A stretch of DNA of 64,000 nt, from the NCBI RefSeq assembly GCF_014655295.1, contig NZ_BNBI01000001.1, forward strand, positions 682,001-746,000. The letters run 5' to 3'. Each line of letters begins with the position of its first letter. The stretch's first letter is position 1. Below are positions 7,830 through 16,971 of this stretch, in pieces. A program made the position numbers and the translations under genes. The notes beneath the pieces are model-generated. The model searched no databases and was not told the origin of the DNA. It saw only the letters and a program-made list of their open reading frames with translations. The DNA comes from Streptomyces fumanus. Its GTDB lineage: Bacteria > Actinomycetota > Actinomycetes > Streptomycetales > Streptomycetaceae.

Positions 7830-10800
7830 TCATCGGGTGGCGCCGACCGGCTCCCCGGGCTCGTCCGCCCCGACGAACGTCCGCCACAGCTCCGCGTACC
7901 GGCCGCCGCGGGCGAGGAGTTCCTCGTGGGTGCCGTCCTCGGCGACCCGGCCGTGGTCCATCACCACGACCCGGTCGGCGCGGGCGGCGGTGGTCAGCCG
8001 GTGCGCGACCACCAGGGTGGTGCGCCGGCCCGCCAGCCGGTCGGCGGCCTGGTTGACCTGCGCCTCGGTGGCCAGGTCCAGGGCGGCGGTCGCCTCGTCC
8101 AGGAGCAGCACGTCCGGGTCGACCAGTTCGGCGCGGGCCAGCGCGATCAACTGGCGCTGCCCGGCGGAGAGGTTGCGGCCGCGCTCGGCGACCTCGTGGA
8201 GGTAGCCGCCCTCCAGGGTGGCGATCATCTCGTGGGCGCCGACCGCCCGGGCCGCCGCCTCCACCTCGGCGTCGGTGGCGTCCGGGCGGCCGTAGGCGAT
8301 GGCGTCCCGGACGGTGCCGGGGAAGAGGTACGCCTCCTGCGGGACGACCCCGAGCCGGTGCCGGTAGGCGGTCAGGTCGAGGTCCCTCAGGTCCCGGCCG
8401 TCGACGGTGACCCGGCCGCCGGTCGGGTCGTAGAACCGGGCGACCAGCTTCACCAGCGTGGACTTGCCCGCGCCGGTCTCGCCGACGAACGCCACCGTCT
8501 GCCCGGCCGGGATGCGCAGGCTCACCCCGGCCAGCGCCTCCTCCTCGTCGCCGTACCGGAAGCGGACGTCCTCGAAGGCGATCTCGCCCCGCAGCGAGGG
8601 CACGTCCAGCGGCTTGGCGGCGAGCCGGGTGGAGGCCGGTTCGCGCAGCAGTTCCTGGATCCGGCCGAGCGAGACGGCGGCCTGCTGGTAGCCGTCGAAG
8701 ACCTGGGAGAGCTGCTGCACCGGCGCGAAGAACAGGTCGATGTAGAGCAGGTACGCCACCAGCGCGCCGGTGGTCAGCGTCGCGTCGTCGATCCGGGCAC
8801 CGCCCACGATCATGACGGCCGCGGCGGCGACGGAGGACAGGAACTGCACGAACGGGAAGTAGACCGAGATCAGCCACTGGCCGCGGATGCGGGCCCGCCG
8901 GTAGCTCTCGCTGCGCTCGGCGAACCGCCGCCCGCCGTCCGCCTCGCGCCGGAACGCCTGCACGATCCGCAGGCCCGCCACCGACTCCTGGAGGTCGGCG
9001 TTGACCGCCGAGACCCGCTCGCGGGCCAGTTCGTACGCCTTCACGCTGGCCCGGCGGAAGAACCAGGTGGCGACGATCAGCGGCGGGAGGGTCGCGAACA
9101 CCACCAGGGCGAGCTGGAGGTCGATGACCAGCAGGGCGGCCATGATGCCGAAGAAGGTGACGACCGACACGAACGCGGTGACCAGGCCGGTCTGCAGGAA
9201 CGTGGAGAGCGCGTCGACGTCCGTGGTCATCCGGGTCATGATCCGGCCGGTCAGCTCGCGCTCGTAGTAGTCCAGGCCGAGCCGCTGGAGCTGGGCGAAG
9301 ATCTTCAGGCGCAGCGCGTACAGCACCCGTTCGCCGGTCCGGCCGGTCTTGCGGATCTCGCCGGTCTGCGCCGCCCACTGGGCGAGCACGGCGCACAGCG
9401 CCAGCAGCGACGCCGTCCAGACCGCGCCGAGCGCGAGCCGTTCCACGCCGTCGTCGATGCCGTGCCGGATCAGCACCGGCAGCAGCAGGCCGAGACCGGC
9501 GTCGGCGGCGACCAGGGCGAGGCTGACCAGCAGCGGGCGGCCGAAGCCGCGCAGCAGGCGGCGCAGCCCGTAGGACTCCTCGGGCTGGACCGCCCGCTCC
9601 TCGTCCACGTCGGGGACGTCGGTGGCCGGGGGCAGCGCCTCGACCCGCGCGAGCAGCTCGGGCGTGGCCGGGGTGCCGGCCAGGGCCGCGTCCCGGGGGG
9701 TGCGCTCCCCCGCCCACAGCCGGGGCGTGATCCCCCGCTCGGCGTCATACTCGGCGTCCAGCTCATCCCGTACGGAGGTGTCGTCCGGGAGCTCGGCGGG
9801 GCGGGCGTGGCCGGGCGAGACGCCGCCCAGCTCGTCCGGGTCGGTGAGCAGCTTGCGGTACAGCGCGCACCGCTCCTGGAGTTCCTCGTGGGTGCCGAGG
9901 TCGGCGAGCCGGCCGCCGTCCAGGACGGCGATGCGGTCGGCGAGGTTCAGGGTGGAGCGGCGGTGGGCGATCAGCAACGTGGTCCGGTCCCGCATGACCT
10001 CCCGCAGCGCCTCGTGGATCTCGTGCTCGACCCGGGCGTCCACGGCGGAGGTGGCGTCGTCCAGGACCAGCAGCCGGGGGTCGGTGAGCAGCGCGCGGGC
10101 CAGCGCGATCCGCTGCCGCTGCCCGCCGGAGAGGGTCAGGCCGTGCTCGCCGACGGTGGTGCCGTACCCGTCGGGCAGCTCGCTGATGAAGCCGTGCGCC
10201 TGCGCGGCGCGGGCGGCGGCCTCGATCTCCTCGTCGGTGGCGTCCGGGCGGCCGTAGGCGATGTTGGCGCGGACGGTGTCGGAGAAGAGGAAGGAGTCCT
10301 CCGGGACCAGGCCGATCGCGGACCGCAGCGAGTCCAGGGTCAGCTCGCGCACATCGTGCCCGCCGATCAGGACGGCGCCGTGGGTCACGTCGTAGAAGCG
10401 CGGCAGCAGCAGGGAGACGGTGGACTTGCCGGAACCGGAGGAGCCGACCACGGCGAGGGTCTCCCCCGGGCAGATCCGGAAGGTGAGCCCGCGCAGCACC
10501 GGGCGCTCCGGGTCGTAGCCGAAGGCCACGTCGTCGAACTCGACGGCCGCGGGCGCGTCCGCGGGGAGCACCTTGGTGCCGTCGGCCATCGTCGGCTCGG
10601 TGTCGATCAGCTCCAGGACGCGCTCGGTGCCGGCCCGGGCCTGCTGGCCGACGGTGAGGACCATGGCGAGCATCCGGACCGGGCCGACGAGCTGCGCGAG
10701 ATAGGTGGAGAACGCGACGAACGTGCCGAGCGTGATGTGCCCGCGCACCGCCAGCCAGCCGCCGAGCGCCAGCATCGCGACCTGCCCGAGGGCGGGTACG

Positions 10801-11549
10801 GCCTGCAGGGCGGGGGTGTAGCGGGAGTTGAGCCGGATGGTGCGCAGCCGGCCCGCGAACAGCTTGCGGCCGACCTCGCGCAGCTTCCCGGTCTCCTGCT
10901 CCTCCTGCCCGAAGCCCTTCACCACCCGGACCCCGCTGACGGCGCCGTCCACGACGCCCGCGACGGCGGCGGCCTGGGCCTGCGCGTACCAGGTGGCGGG
11001 GTGCAGCCGGGTGCGGCTGCGGCGGGCGATGATCCCCAGGGCGGGCGCCACCGCCAGCGCGACCAGGGTGAGCGGCGGCGACAGCCACGCCATGATGACC
11101 AGGGAGAGCAGGAACAGCAGCAGATTGCCGATGGTCATCGGCAGCATGAACAGCAGGCCCTGGATCAACTGGAGGTCGCTCGTCGCCCGCCCCACGACCT
11201 GCCCGGTGGACAGCTCGTCCTGGCGCCGCCCGTCCAGCCGGGTGATCGTGCCGTACATCTCGGTCCGCAGGTCGTGCTGGACGTCCAGGGCGAGCCGGCC
11301 GCCGTAATAGCGGCGGATGTAGGTCAGGACGTACACGACGACGGCCGCGCCGATCAGGAGGCCCGCCCAGAGGGCCATCGACCGGGTCTTCGCCCCGATC
11401 ACGTCGTCGATGATGACTTTGGTGATCAGCGGGACCAGCGCCAGCACGGCCATGCCGGCCAGCGAGGAGCCGAGGGCCAGGACGACGTCCCGGGGGTGGC
11501 GCCAGGCATAGCCCGCCAGTCGTCGTACCCATCCCCGTTGCGCGTCCAC
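7830..11549 (-). CDS. Full-size ABC exporter in one chain (TMD-NBD-TMD-NBD)
   Basis: The 1239-residue protein fuses two ABC-exporter half-transporters. TMD1 covers about residues 10-295 and NBD1 about 320-560 (Walker A 'GSSGSGKST', signature 'LSGGQRQ', H-loop 'IAHRRST'). A charged linker of about 80 residues follows, then TMD2 (about 655-945) and NBD2 (about 985-1215; Walker A 'GETGAGKST', signature 'LSAGQRQ', H-loop 'VAHRLTT'). NBD1 has Asp in place of the catalytic Glu after Walker B ('LLVLDDATS'), while NBD2 is canonical ('LLLDEATA'). One of the two ATP sites is therefore probably degenerate, as in asymmetric multidrug exporters. The GTG start at 11549 has GGAGGGC 7 nt upstream; a TTG at 11591 is possible but less supported. 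The substrate is unknown. Confidence 0.93.
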   Translation of the reverse strand: MDAQRGWVRRLAGYAWRHPRDVVLALGSSLAGMAVLALVPLITKVIIDDVIGAKTRSMALWAGLLIGAAVVVYVLTYIRRYYGGRLALDVQHDLRTEMYGTITRLDGRRQDELSTGQVVGRATSDLQLIQGLLFMLPMTIGNLLLFLLSLVIMAWLSPPLTLVALAVAPALGIIARRSRTRLHPATWYAQAQAAAVAGVVDGAVSGVRVVKGFGQEEQETGKLREVGRKLFAGRLRTIRLNSRYTPALQAVPALGQVAMLALGGWLAVRGHITLGTFVAFSTYLAQLVGPVRMLAMVLTVGQQARAGTERVLELIDTEPTMADGTKVLPADAPAAVEFDDVAFGYDPERPVLRGLTFRICPGETLAVVGSSGSGKSTVSLLLPRFYDVTHGAVLIGGHDVRELTLDSLRSAIGLVPEDSFLFSDTVRANIAYGRPDATDEEIEAAARAAQAHGFISELPDGYGTTVGEHGLTLSGGQRQRIALARALLTDPRLLVLDDATSAVDARVEHEIHEALREVMRDRTTLLIAHRRSTLNLADRIAVLDGGRLADLGTHEELQERCALYRKLLTDPDELGGVSPGHARPAELPDDTSVRDELDAEYDAERGITPRLWAGERTPRDAALAGTPATPELLARVEALPPATDVPDVDEERAVQPEESYGLRRLLRGFGRPLLVSLALVAADAGLGLLLPVLIRHGIDDGVERLALGAVWTASLLALCAVLAQWAAQTGEIRKTGRTGERVLYALRLKIFAQLQRLGLDYYERELTGRIMTRMTTDVDALSTFLQTGLVTAFVSVVTFFGIMAALLVIDLQLALVVFATLPPLIVATWFFRRASVKAYELARERVSAVNADLQESVAGLRIVQAFRREADGGRRFAERSESYRRARIRGQWLISVYFPFVQFLSSVAAAAVMIVGGARIDDATLTTGALVAYLLYIDLFFAPVQQLSQVFDGYQQAAVSLGRIQELLREPASTRLAAKPLDVPSLRGEIAFEDVRFRYGDEEEALAGVSLRIPAGQTVAFVGETGAGKSTLVKLVARFYDPTGGRVTVDGRDLRDLDLTAYRHRLGVVPQEAYLFPGTVRDAIAYGRPDATDAEVEAAARAVGAHEMIATLEGGYLHEVAERGRNLSAGQRQLIALARAELVDPDVLLLDEATAALDLATEAQVNQAADRLAGRRTTLVVAHRLTTAARADRVVVMDHGRVAEDGTHEELLARGGRYAELWRTFVGADEPGEPVGATR

Positions 11550-11636
11550 GCCGGTGCCCTCCGCTCGTCCTGGTCTGCCGCCAGGCACCAACGCGCTGAC
11601 GAGCGGATTTCATCCCGCCGCAACAATCGGCGGCGG

Positions 11637-12695
11637 TCAGGGGCGCACCCGCAGGCGCAGGAAGCGGGTGGTCTGGGCGGCACTCTGGTTGTCGTCGCTG
11701 ACCAGCAGGACCCGCAGACCGCCCGGGCCGTGACCGGTGACCGCCATGCCCTCGATGTTGTCCAGCAGCGGGTTGGGCTGCGGCTGCTTGGCCGTCGCCC
11801 CGAGGGAGGGGCAGTCGACCAGGTCGGCGAGCAGGCGCTTGGACACCGTCCGGACGCCGTCCGGGGTGAGGGCGGCGGTGCCGCTGACGTCGGTGGCCCG
11901 GCGCGCGTCGGCCAGGTAGAGGCGGACGGTGTTGCCGGTGCCGGAGGTGAAGCCGCGCTCCAGGACCAGCAGACGGCCGTCGGGCAGCGCGGTGACCTCG
12001 GGCACGCCGAGACCGGCGTCGACCGGGTAGGCGTACTGCGCGCCGGGCCGCCAGGTGCCGTTCCCGGCGCGCTGCCAGGTCGGGAACCGGACGAGGCGCT
12101 GGTCGTCGCCGGTCAGGGCGTACTCCATGGCGGCGATCAGGGTCCGGCCGCCGGGCAGCAGGGTCAGCCCCTCGAAGCTGCCGTTGGCCCGGGCGCGGCC
12201 CGCCGGCGCGGTGCGCAGCGCCTCCGGCACCGGCAGTCGGTCCAGGATCGCGCCGGTGCGGGAGTAGCGGCGTACGGAGGGCTCGGTCTCCGAGGAGACC
12301 AGGTAGGTGCCGTCGCGGTCGACGGCCAGGCCCTCCGCGTCCAGCGCGGCCCCGCTCTCGTCGGCGAGCGGGACGACGGACCTCGGCGCCAGGGTGTCCG
12401 CGTCCAGCTCGAAGAGGGCCGACCGGTCGGAGAGGGCGGCGACGGTGCGGCGGCCGTCCGCGGCCAGTGCGGAGAAGTTGCCGGCGTAGGTCCCCTCGAA
12501 GACCGTCTTGTCCAGGGCGTCGGAGAAGCCGGTGAGGGAGACGGACGGCGAGCAGGCGTGCCGTGCCGGGCCGCCGGGCGCGGTCGCGGACGGGGCGGCG
12601 GAGGCGGGTCCGGTGGCCGTGAGGCAGGCGGCGGCCGCCAGAGCGGCGGTGAGGGCGGCGAGTGCGGTGCGCGGGGTTCTGGGATGCGGATGCAT
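11637..12695 (-). CDS. Secreted esterase-like/phytase-like protein
   Basis: The 352-residue protein begins with a signal peptide (residues 1 to about 34). The rest has repeated short beta motifs ('ALSDRSALFELD', 'DAEGLAVDRDGTYLVSSE', 'SFEGLTLLPGGRTLIAAME', 'NIEGMAV') that fit the 'esterase-like activity of phytase' family, a predicted beta-propeller. It is probably an extracellular phosphoesterase or lactonase-like enzyme; the substrate is not known. The start is ATG at 12695. It precedes, in transcription, the ABC exporter gene with about 90 nt between them, so cotranscription is possible but not clear. Confidence 0.82.
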   Translation of the reverse strand: MHPHPRTPRTALAALTAALAAAACLTATGPASAAPSATAPGGPARHACSPSVSLTGFSDALDKTVFEGTYAGNFSALAADGRRTVAALSDRSALFELDADTLAPRSVVPLADESGAALDAEGLAVDRDGTYLVSSETEPSVRRYSRTGAILDRLPVPEALRTAPAGRARANGSFEGLTLLPGGRTLIAAMEYALTGDDQRLVRFPTWQRAGNGTWRPGAQYAYPVDAGLGVPEVTALPDGRLLVLERGFTSGTGNTVRLYLADARRATDVSGTAALTPDGVRTVSKRLLADLVDCPSLGATAKQPQPNPLLDNIEGMAVTGHGPGGLRVLLVSDDNQSAAQTTRFLRLRVRP

Positions 12696-12774
12696 GGCGG
12701 CACGGTAGGGCGGGGCGGTGACGCGGGGTGGGCCGTCCGGTGAAGTCGGCAGAACCGGTTCTCCCGCTGGGCGG

Positions 12775-12914
12775 ACGGCTACCGGCCCCGCGCACCGTCG
12801 GCCGGCGGGACGGCTACCGGCCCCGCACACCGGCGGCCGGCGGGACGGCTACCGGCCCCGCACACCGGCGGACGGCGGGACGGCTACCCGCCCCGCGCAC
12901 CGTCGGTGCCGAAG
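12775..12914. repeat. Four tandem copies of a 35-bp repeat at a gene's 3' end
   Basis: Copies start at 12775, 12810, 12845 and 12880. The first three differ by only a few bases; the fourth diverges in its last part. The fourth copy is the end of the XRE/DUF2690 coding sequence including its stop codon (12884-12886), so the array is a stepwise tandem duplication of that gene end, with extra stop codons in the copies. The unit length is not a multiple of three. Confidence 0.9.
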
Positions 12915-13699
12915 CACTGCCGTACCCCGTCCCGCACCAGGCAGGCCGTCACCCCCGCCAGGTCGCGGCGTCCGGCGGCGACCATGGGGGTGGACAAGGA
13001 GCCCTGGGCGTCGTACTCGTCGCGCACCTCGGAGTGGAGCGGCGGCCGGTGCGGGACGACGATCTCGACGCGGTCGCCGACCTCGCCGAGGTCGATCCGG
13101 GCCCAGACCGCGCCGCAGACCGCGCCGTACCGGATCTTGATCGCGGTCCGGCCGGCGAAGACGTGCCGGTTCAGGGTGAGCGGCGGCGGTTCGGCGCCGC
13201 AGCCGTACCGCTCGGGGTCCTTGCCGGTGCAGGTGCTGCCGTGGCAGCCCTGCAACGAGGGCGTCGGCGACGGGGTGGGACGGGCGGTGTCCTCACCGGA
13301 GCCGCCGCCGGCCATCAGGGGCACGGCGATCGCGGCGGCGGCCAGGACGCCCACCGCCCCGGCGAGCGGGCCCCGGCGCGGACGGCGGCGGGCCGGGGGC
13401 TCCTCGGGGGCGGGCGGGGCGGCCGGTGCGGGCGGCGGCGCGGCGGCGCGGCCGCTCCAGGCGGCGTCGGCCAGTTCCCACAGGGCGACCGGGCGGGCCG
13501 GGTCCTCGCCCGCCAGCTCGCACAGCGCCACCACGGCCGCGCGCGGCGGCAGCGTCTTGCCGTTGAGATAACGCTCCCACGACGACTTGCTGTACGGCGT
13601 CTTGGTCGCCAGCGCGGCGAGGCTCAGCCCGGTCCCGGCGCGCAGCTCCCGCAGCGCGGCGGCCAGCCGCTCGCACTCCACGGGCCGGTCGGACGTCAT
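12884..13699 (-). CDS. Membrane-anchored XRE regulator with DUF2690-like exterior domain
   Basis: The 271-residue protein has an N-terminal Cro/C1-type helix-turn-helix (residues about 10-60, 'GLSLAALATKTPYSKSSWERYLNGKTLPP'). A Pro/Ala-rich linker and a single membrane segment near residue 150 ('GPLAGAVGVLAAAAIAVPLM') follow. The C-terminal domain has paired cysteines ('GCHGSTCTGKDPERYGC', 'AVCGAVW', 'ACLVRDGVRQCFG') and fits DUF2690. The DNA-binding part would be cytoplasmic and the Cys-rich part outside. Its ATG (13697-13699) overlaps the stop of the upstream XRE gene, so the two are translationally coupled. The longer open frame upstream of 13699 only shadows that gene. The function is unknown. 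Confidence 0.85.
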   Translation of the reverse strand: MTSDRPVECERLAAALRELRAGTGLSLAALATKTPYSKSSWERYLNGKTLPPRAAVVALCELAGEDPARPVALWELADAAWSGRAAAPPPAPAAPPAPEEPPARRRPRRGPLAGAVGVLAAAAIAVPLMAGGGSGEDTARPTPSPTPSLQGCHGSTCTGKDPERYGCGAEPPPLTLNRHVFAGRTAIKIRYGAVCGAVWARIDLGEVGDRVEIVVPHRPPLHSEVRDEYDAQGSLSTPMVAAGRRDLAGVTACLVRDGVRQCFGTDGARGG

Positions 13700-14505
13700 C
13701 TCCGCAGCACTCCCCAGGTGTCCTCGCCGATGACGCCGTCGACGACGATACGGGCCTGGTCCTGGAGGCGTTTGACGGCGCGTTCGGTCTGGTTGCCGAA
13801 CAGGCCGTCGGCGATGCCGGCCGGGAAGCCGTGGTGCCGCAGCAGGCACTGGGCCTCGACCACGGCCCACAGGGCGGACCCCTTGCCGAGCAGCGCGGTG
13901 CGGGTGCGGCTGTATCCGGCGTAGAGCAGGCCGTCGTCCGCGCGCCGCACCCGGCAGGGGTGGTCCTGGCCGGTGCGGAAGACGAACGGGTCCGGTGGTA
14001 CGGCGTCCGGTTCCCTGCTCGCGGCCGGGCCTGCCGCCGACGCGGCGCCGACGGCGGCCGGGGGCCCGTCGTCCGTGCCGCGGCCGCTGTCCCAGGGCGT
14101 GGTCAGGGCCAGCGTGGCGAGGGCGGCGAGGACCACCACGGCCGCCACCACCAGCGCGACGACCCGGCGCCGCCGTCCCGGCGGTGGGGTGCCCTCGCCG
14201 TCCGGGCCGGCCGGCGCGGTGTCCCCGGTGCTCTCCGGGACGCCGCCCGCCTGCACGGCGATCTCGTGCAGGGCCAGCAGCCGGGCCGGGTCGGTGCCGC
14301 AGGCGCGGGCGAGCGCCTCGACGGCCCGCTGCGGCGGCAGGGCCCGGCCGTTGAGGTAGCGGTCCCACGAGGAACGGCTGTAGCCGGTCCGCGCGGCCAG
14401 GGCCTGAAGGCTGAGGCCGCTGTGGTCCTTCACTCTGCGCAGGTGGACGACGAGCTGCCGGACGCGTGGGTCGAGCGCGCCGGGCAACTGCTTCCATCGA
14501 GACAT
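13696..14505 (-). CDS. Membrane-anchored XRE regulator with peptidoglycan-binding domain
   Basis: The 269-residue protein has an N-terminal XRE helix-turn-helix (about residues 15-75, 'SLQALAARTGYSRSSWDRYLNGRALPP'). A membrane segment lies near residues 113-135 ('VVALVVAAVVVLAALATLAL') after an RRRR stop-transfer cluster. A C-terminal PG_binding_1 domain (about 205-268, 'GIADGLFGNQTERAVKRLQ', 'DGVIGEDTWGVL') completes it. Topology would place the DNA-binding part inside and the wall-binding part outside. It is the first gene of a coupled pair of HTH paralogues and faces a divergent secreted PG_binding_1 protein 295 nt away. A wall-sensing role is an inference from this layout. Confidence 0.88.
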   Translation of the reverse strand: MSRWKQLPGALDPRVRQLVVHLRRVKDHSGLSLQALAARTGYSRSSWDRYLNGRALPPQRAVEALARACGTDPARLLALHEIAVQAGGVPESTGDTAPAGPDGEGTPPPGRRRRVVALVVAAVVVLAALATLALTTPWDSGRGTDDGPPAAVGAASAAGPAASREPDAVPPDPFVFRTGQDHPCRVRRADDGLLYAGYSRTRTALLGKGSALWAVVEAQCLLRHHGFPAGIADGLFGNQTERAVKRLQDQARIVVDGVIGEDTWGVLRR

Positions 14506-14800
14506 GTCCCCCCCATGTCCGACTCCCAGGTCGTCACCGAGGATGCCGCACGCGGGGCCTCCGGTTCCCGCGCCCGGCGCGGCGGCCGTAGCTTTTCGGT
14601 CATCGCGCCGGAGCGGTCCGGCGTCCCGTCGCTGCCTCGTCCCGGGGGGCGTCCCCGCAGGTCAGCGCGTGGGACGTCCCGGGTGGGCGGCATCTGCCGG
14701 GCGGCGGTGGCGGAGGGCGGCGGCGGGCGGGCATGGTCGGTGACGTCCCCGGGCGACCGGCCGGGGAGGTACACGGAAGACCGAAATGGGGGAAGCCTTC
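14506..14800. other. 295-nt divergent spacer of the XRE/PG-binding locus
   Basis: It must hold the promoters of the XRE pair (reading left) and of the secreted PG-binding protein (reading right). I found no clear palindrome or -35/-10 pair. Confidence 0.4.
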
Positions 14801-15223
14801 ATGGCCATCAGCGCAACGCGCAGGACCGTCGGGATCGGCGTCGCCACCCTCGCCCTGCTGGGCGGGGCGGCGAGCGGAGTCGCCACCGCCCAGACCGGCG
14901 GCGCCGGCACCGTCGCCGTGCGGGCGCACGCGGACGACGCGTCCGCCGCGGCGAAGACGTGCGAGTACACCAGCAAGTACGGCTGGTACTGCGGCTACTA
15001 CAAGGGCAACGCGACCGTCCGCACCGGCAGCAAGGGCAACGCGGTCCGCGAGGTGCAGGCCCTGATCAACCAGACCACCACCTACAAGCCGAAGCTGAGC
15101 GTGGACGGGGACTTCGGCAGCAAGACCAAGAAGGCCGTGGTCTGGTTCCAGAAGACGTACAAGGTCAAGCCGTACGACGGGATCGTCGGCAAGAAGACCT
15201 GGGCGGAGCTGCGGCTGAAGTAG
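14801..15223 (+). CDS. Secreted peptidoglycan-binding domain protein
   Basis: The 140-residue protein has a signal peptide (residues 1 to about 32, 'VGIGVATLALLGGAASGVATAQ') and a short Tyr/Cys-rich stretch ('TCEYTSKYGWYCGYYKGN'). One PG_binding_1 domain follows (about 72-138, 'VREVQALIN', 'VDGDFGSKTKKAVVWFQK', 'DGIVGKKTWAEL'). There is no catalytic domain, so it is a wall-binding protein rather than a hydrolase. I chose the ATG at 14801 (GGGGGAAG just upstream) over the ATG at 14786. It is divergent from a regulator carrying the same domain type. Confidence 0.9.
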   Translation: MAISATRRTVGIGVATLALLGGAASGVATAQTGGAGTVAVRAHADDASAAAKTCEYTSKYGWYCGYYKGNATVRTGSKGNAVREVQALINQTTTYKPKLSVDGDFGSKTKKAVVWFQKTYKVKPYDGIVGKKTWAELRLK

Positions 15224-15238
15224 CCGCGGCGCGGTACC

Positions 15239-15277
15239 GGCGGCCCGTCCTCGTCTCGGGGGAGAGGGCGGGCCGCC
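15239..15277. terminator. Bidirectional terminator
   Basis: A 14-bp stem (15239-15252 with 15264-15277, one G-T pair) lies between the PG-binding protein gene and the convergent TPP-enzyme gene. Confidence 0.8.
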
Positions 15278-15285
15278 TCCGGGTG

Positions 15286-16971
15286 TCAGGTGCGGTGGGT
15301 GGGGGCGAACATGCGCAGGACGGCGGGGAGGACGACGACGGAGGGGCCGGGGGCGGCGAGGGCCGCGGTGAGGTCGGCGGTCAGGTTCTCGGGGGTGGTG
15401 CGGACGCCGGGGACGCCGAAGGATTCGGCGAGGGCCACGAAGTCGGGGCGGGTCAGTTCGGTGGCGGTGGCCTGGCCGAAAGCGTCGGTCATGTACTCGC
15501 GGAGGATGCCGTAGCCGCCGTCGTCGACGATCAGCCAGGTGACGTTGAGGTCGTACTGGCGGGCGGTGGCCAGCTCGGCGATCGAGTACAGGGCGCCGCC
15601 GTCGCCGGAGACGGCGAGGACCGGGCGGGTGGGGTCGGCCGCGGCGGCGCCGAGGGCGGCGGGGAAGCCGTAGCCGAGGCCGCCGGCGCCCTGGGCGGAG
15701 TGCATGGTGTTGGGGCGTCCGGCGTCGAAGGCCGACCAGGCCCAGTAGGCCAGGATGGTCATGTCCCAGAAGGACGGGGCGTCGGCGGGCAGCGCCCGGC
15801 GGACGGCGGCGAGGACCCGCTGCTCCAGGTCGAGGCCCTGGGCGTCGATGCGGGCGCGGACCCGGTCCAGCAGGGCGCGGACCCGGGCGGGTGCGCCGGC
15901 GTCCTCGCGGGGGCGGACCGTCTCCAGCAGGGCCTGGAGGGCGAGGCGGGCGTCGGCGTGGATGCCGAGGGCGGGGTGGTTGGCCTCCAGCTTGCCGAGG
16001 TCGGCCTCGATCTGGACGACCCGGCCGCGGGGTGTGAACGTGTGGTAGTTGGAGGAGAGTTCGCCGAGCCCGGAGCCGACGACCAGCAGGACGTCGGCGT
16101 CCTCCAGGAAGTCGGTGGTGTGCCGGTCCTCCAGCCAGGACTGCAGGGAGAGCGGGTGCCGCCAGGGGAAGGCGCCCTTGCCGCCGAAGGTGGTGACGAC
16201 CGGGGCCTGGAGCGCTTCGGCGAGCTGCCGCAGCTTGCCGGCGGCGTCCGCGCGGACCACGCCGCCGCCGGCGATGATCGCGGGGCGGGCGGCGCGGGAG
16301 AGCCAGTCGGCGGCGACGGCGGTGAGCTCCACCCGGGGCGCGGGCTCCTCGGGGGTGGCGTCGACGCCGGTCACCACCGGCAGGAGGGTCTCGGCGAGCA
16401 GGACGTCCTGCGGGATCTCGACCCAGACGGGGCCGTGCGGGGCGGTCAGCGCCGACCGCCACGCCTCGGCGATCGCGGACGGGATCTGGGAGGCGGCCCG
16501 CACGGTGTGCACCGACTTCACCACGCCCCGGAACGAGGCGGCCTGGTCGGGCAGTTCGTGCAGATAGCCGTGCCGGCCGCCGCCCAGGCCCGCGGTGGGG
16601 ACCTGGCTGCTGATCGCCAGCACCGGCGCGGAGGCGGCGCGGGCCTCCTGGAGCGCGGCGAGCGAGGTCAGCGCGCCGGGCCCGGTGGAGAGCAGCAGCG
16701 GGGCGGCCTCGCCGGTGATCCGGCCGTAGGCGTCGGCGGCGAACCCGGCGTTGTTCTCCACCCGCAGGCCGATGTAGCGCAGGTCGGAGCGGCGCAGTGC
16801 GTCGAAGACGCCGAGGGCGTGCTGGCCGGGCAGGCCGAAGACGGTGGTCGCGCCGAGCCCGGCGAGGGTCTCCACGACCAGGTCTCCGCCGGTGCGGCCG
16901 GGGGGAGGGTCGAGTGCCGCCTCCGTCTGGGCGGGCGTCGGACGGAGTTCCAGGTCGTGGTCGTGGGTCAC
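15286..16971 (-). CDS. TPP-dependent decarboxylase, candidate 2-ketoarginine decarboxylase
   Basis: The 561-residue protein has the three-domain acetolactate synthase/benzoylformate decarboxylase fold: PYR domain (about 28-190, with Glu72 in '[15 protein letters not shown]' as the cofactor-activating Glu), a central domain (about 215-350) and a PP domain (about 395-550). The TPP-Mg motif starts '[12 protein letters not shown]' and ends in 'VDDGGYG', with Asp-Asp where Asn-Asn is usual. Its start (GTG, 16969-16971) overlaps the stop of a ureohydrolase gene. A TPP decarboxylase next to a guanidino-hydrolase recalls AruI (2-ketoarginine decarboxylase, about 560 residues) and GbuA of the arginine transaminase pathway. 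That specific role is an inference; a general acetolactate-synthase-like enzyme is the alternative. Confidence 0.85.
   Translation of the reverse strand: MTHDHDLELRPTPAQTEAALDPPPGRTGGDLVVETLAGLGATTVFGLPGQHALGVFDALRRSDLRYIGLRVENNAGFAADAYGRITGEAAPLLLSTGPGALTSLAALQEARAASAPVLAISSQVPTAGLGGGRHGYLHELPDQAASFRGVVKSVHTVRAASQIPSAIAEAWRSALTAPHGPVWVEIPQDVLLAETLLPVVTGVDATPEEPAPRVELTAVAADWLSRAARPAIIAGGGVVRADAAGKLRQLAEALQAPVVTTFGGKGAFPWRHPLSLQSWLEDRHTTDFLEDADVLLVVGSGLGELSSNYHTFTPRGRVVQIEADLGKLEANHPALGIHADARLALQALLETVRPREDAGAPARVRALLDRVRARIDAQGLDLEQRVLAAVRRALPADAPSFWDMTILAYWAWSAFDAGRPNTMHSAQGAGGLGYGFPAALGAAAADPTRPVLAVSGDGGALYSIAELATARQYDLNVTWLIVDDGGYGILREYMTDAFGQATATELTRPDFVALAESFGVPGVRTTPENLTADLTAALAAPGPSVVVLPAVLRMFAPTHRT

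Noticed and set aside
7521..12743. Very long open frame on the + strand, opposite the ABC exporter and phytase-like genes
   Set aside because: It is the GC-rich antisense shadow of genes with clear domains on the minus strand; its product is low-complexity Arg/Gly/Ala/Val-rich and resembles no family.
12775..12914. Possible CRISPR array (regular 35-bp repeats)
   Set aside because: The copies abut without unique spacers and derive from the end of the neighbouring gene; no cas genes are present.
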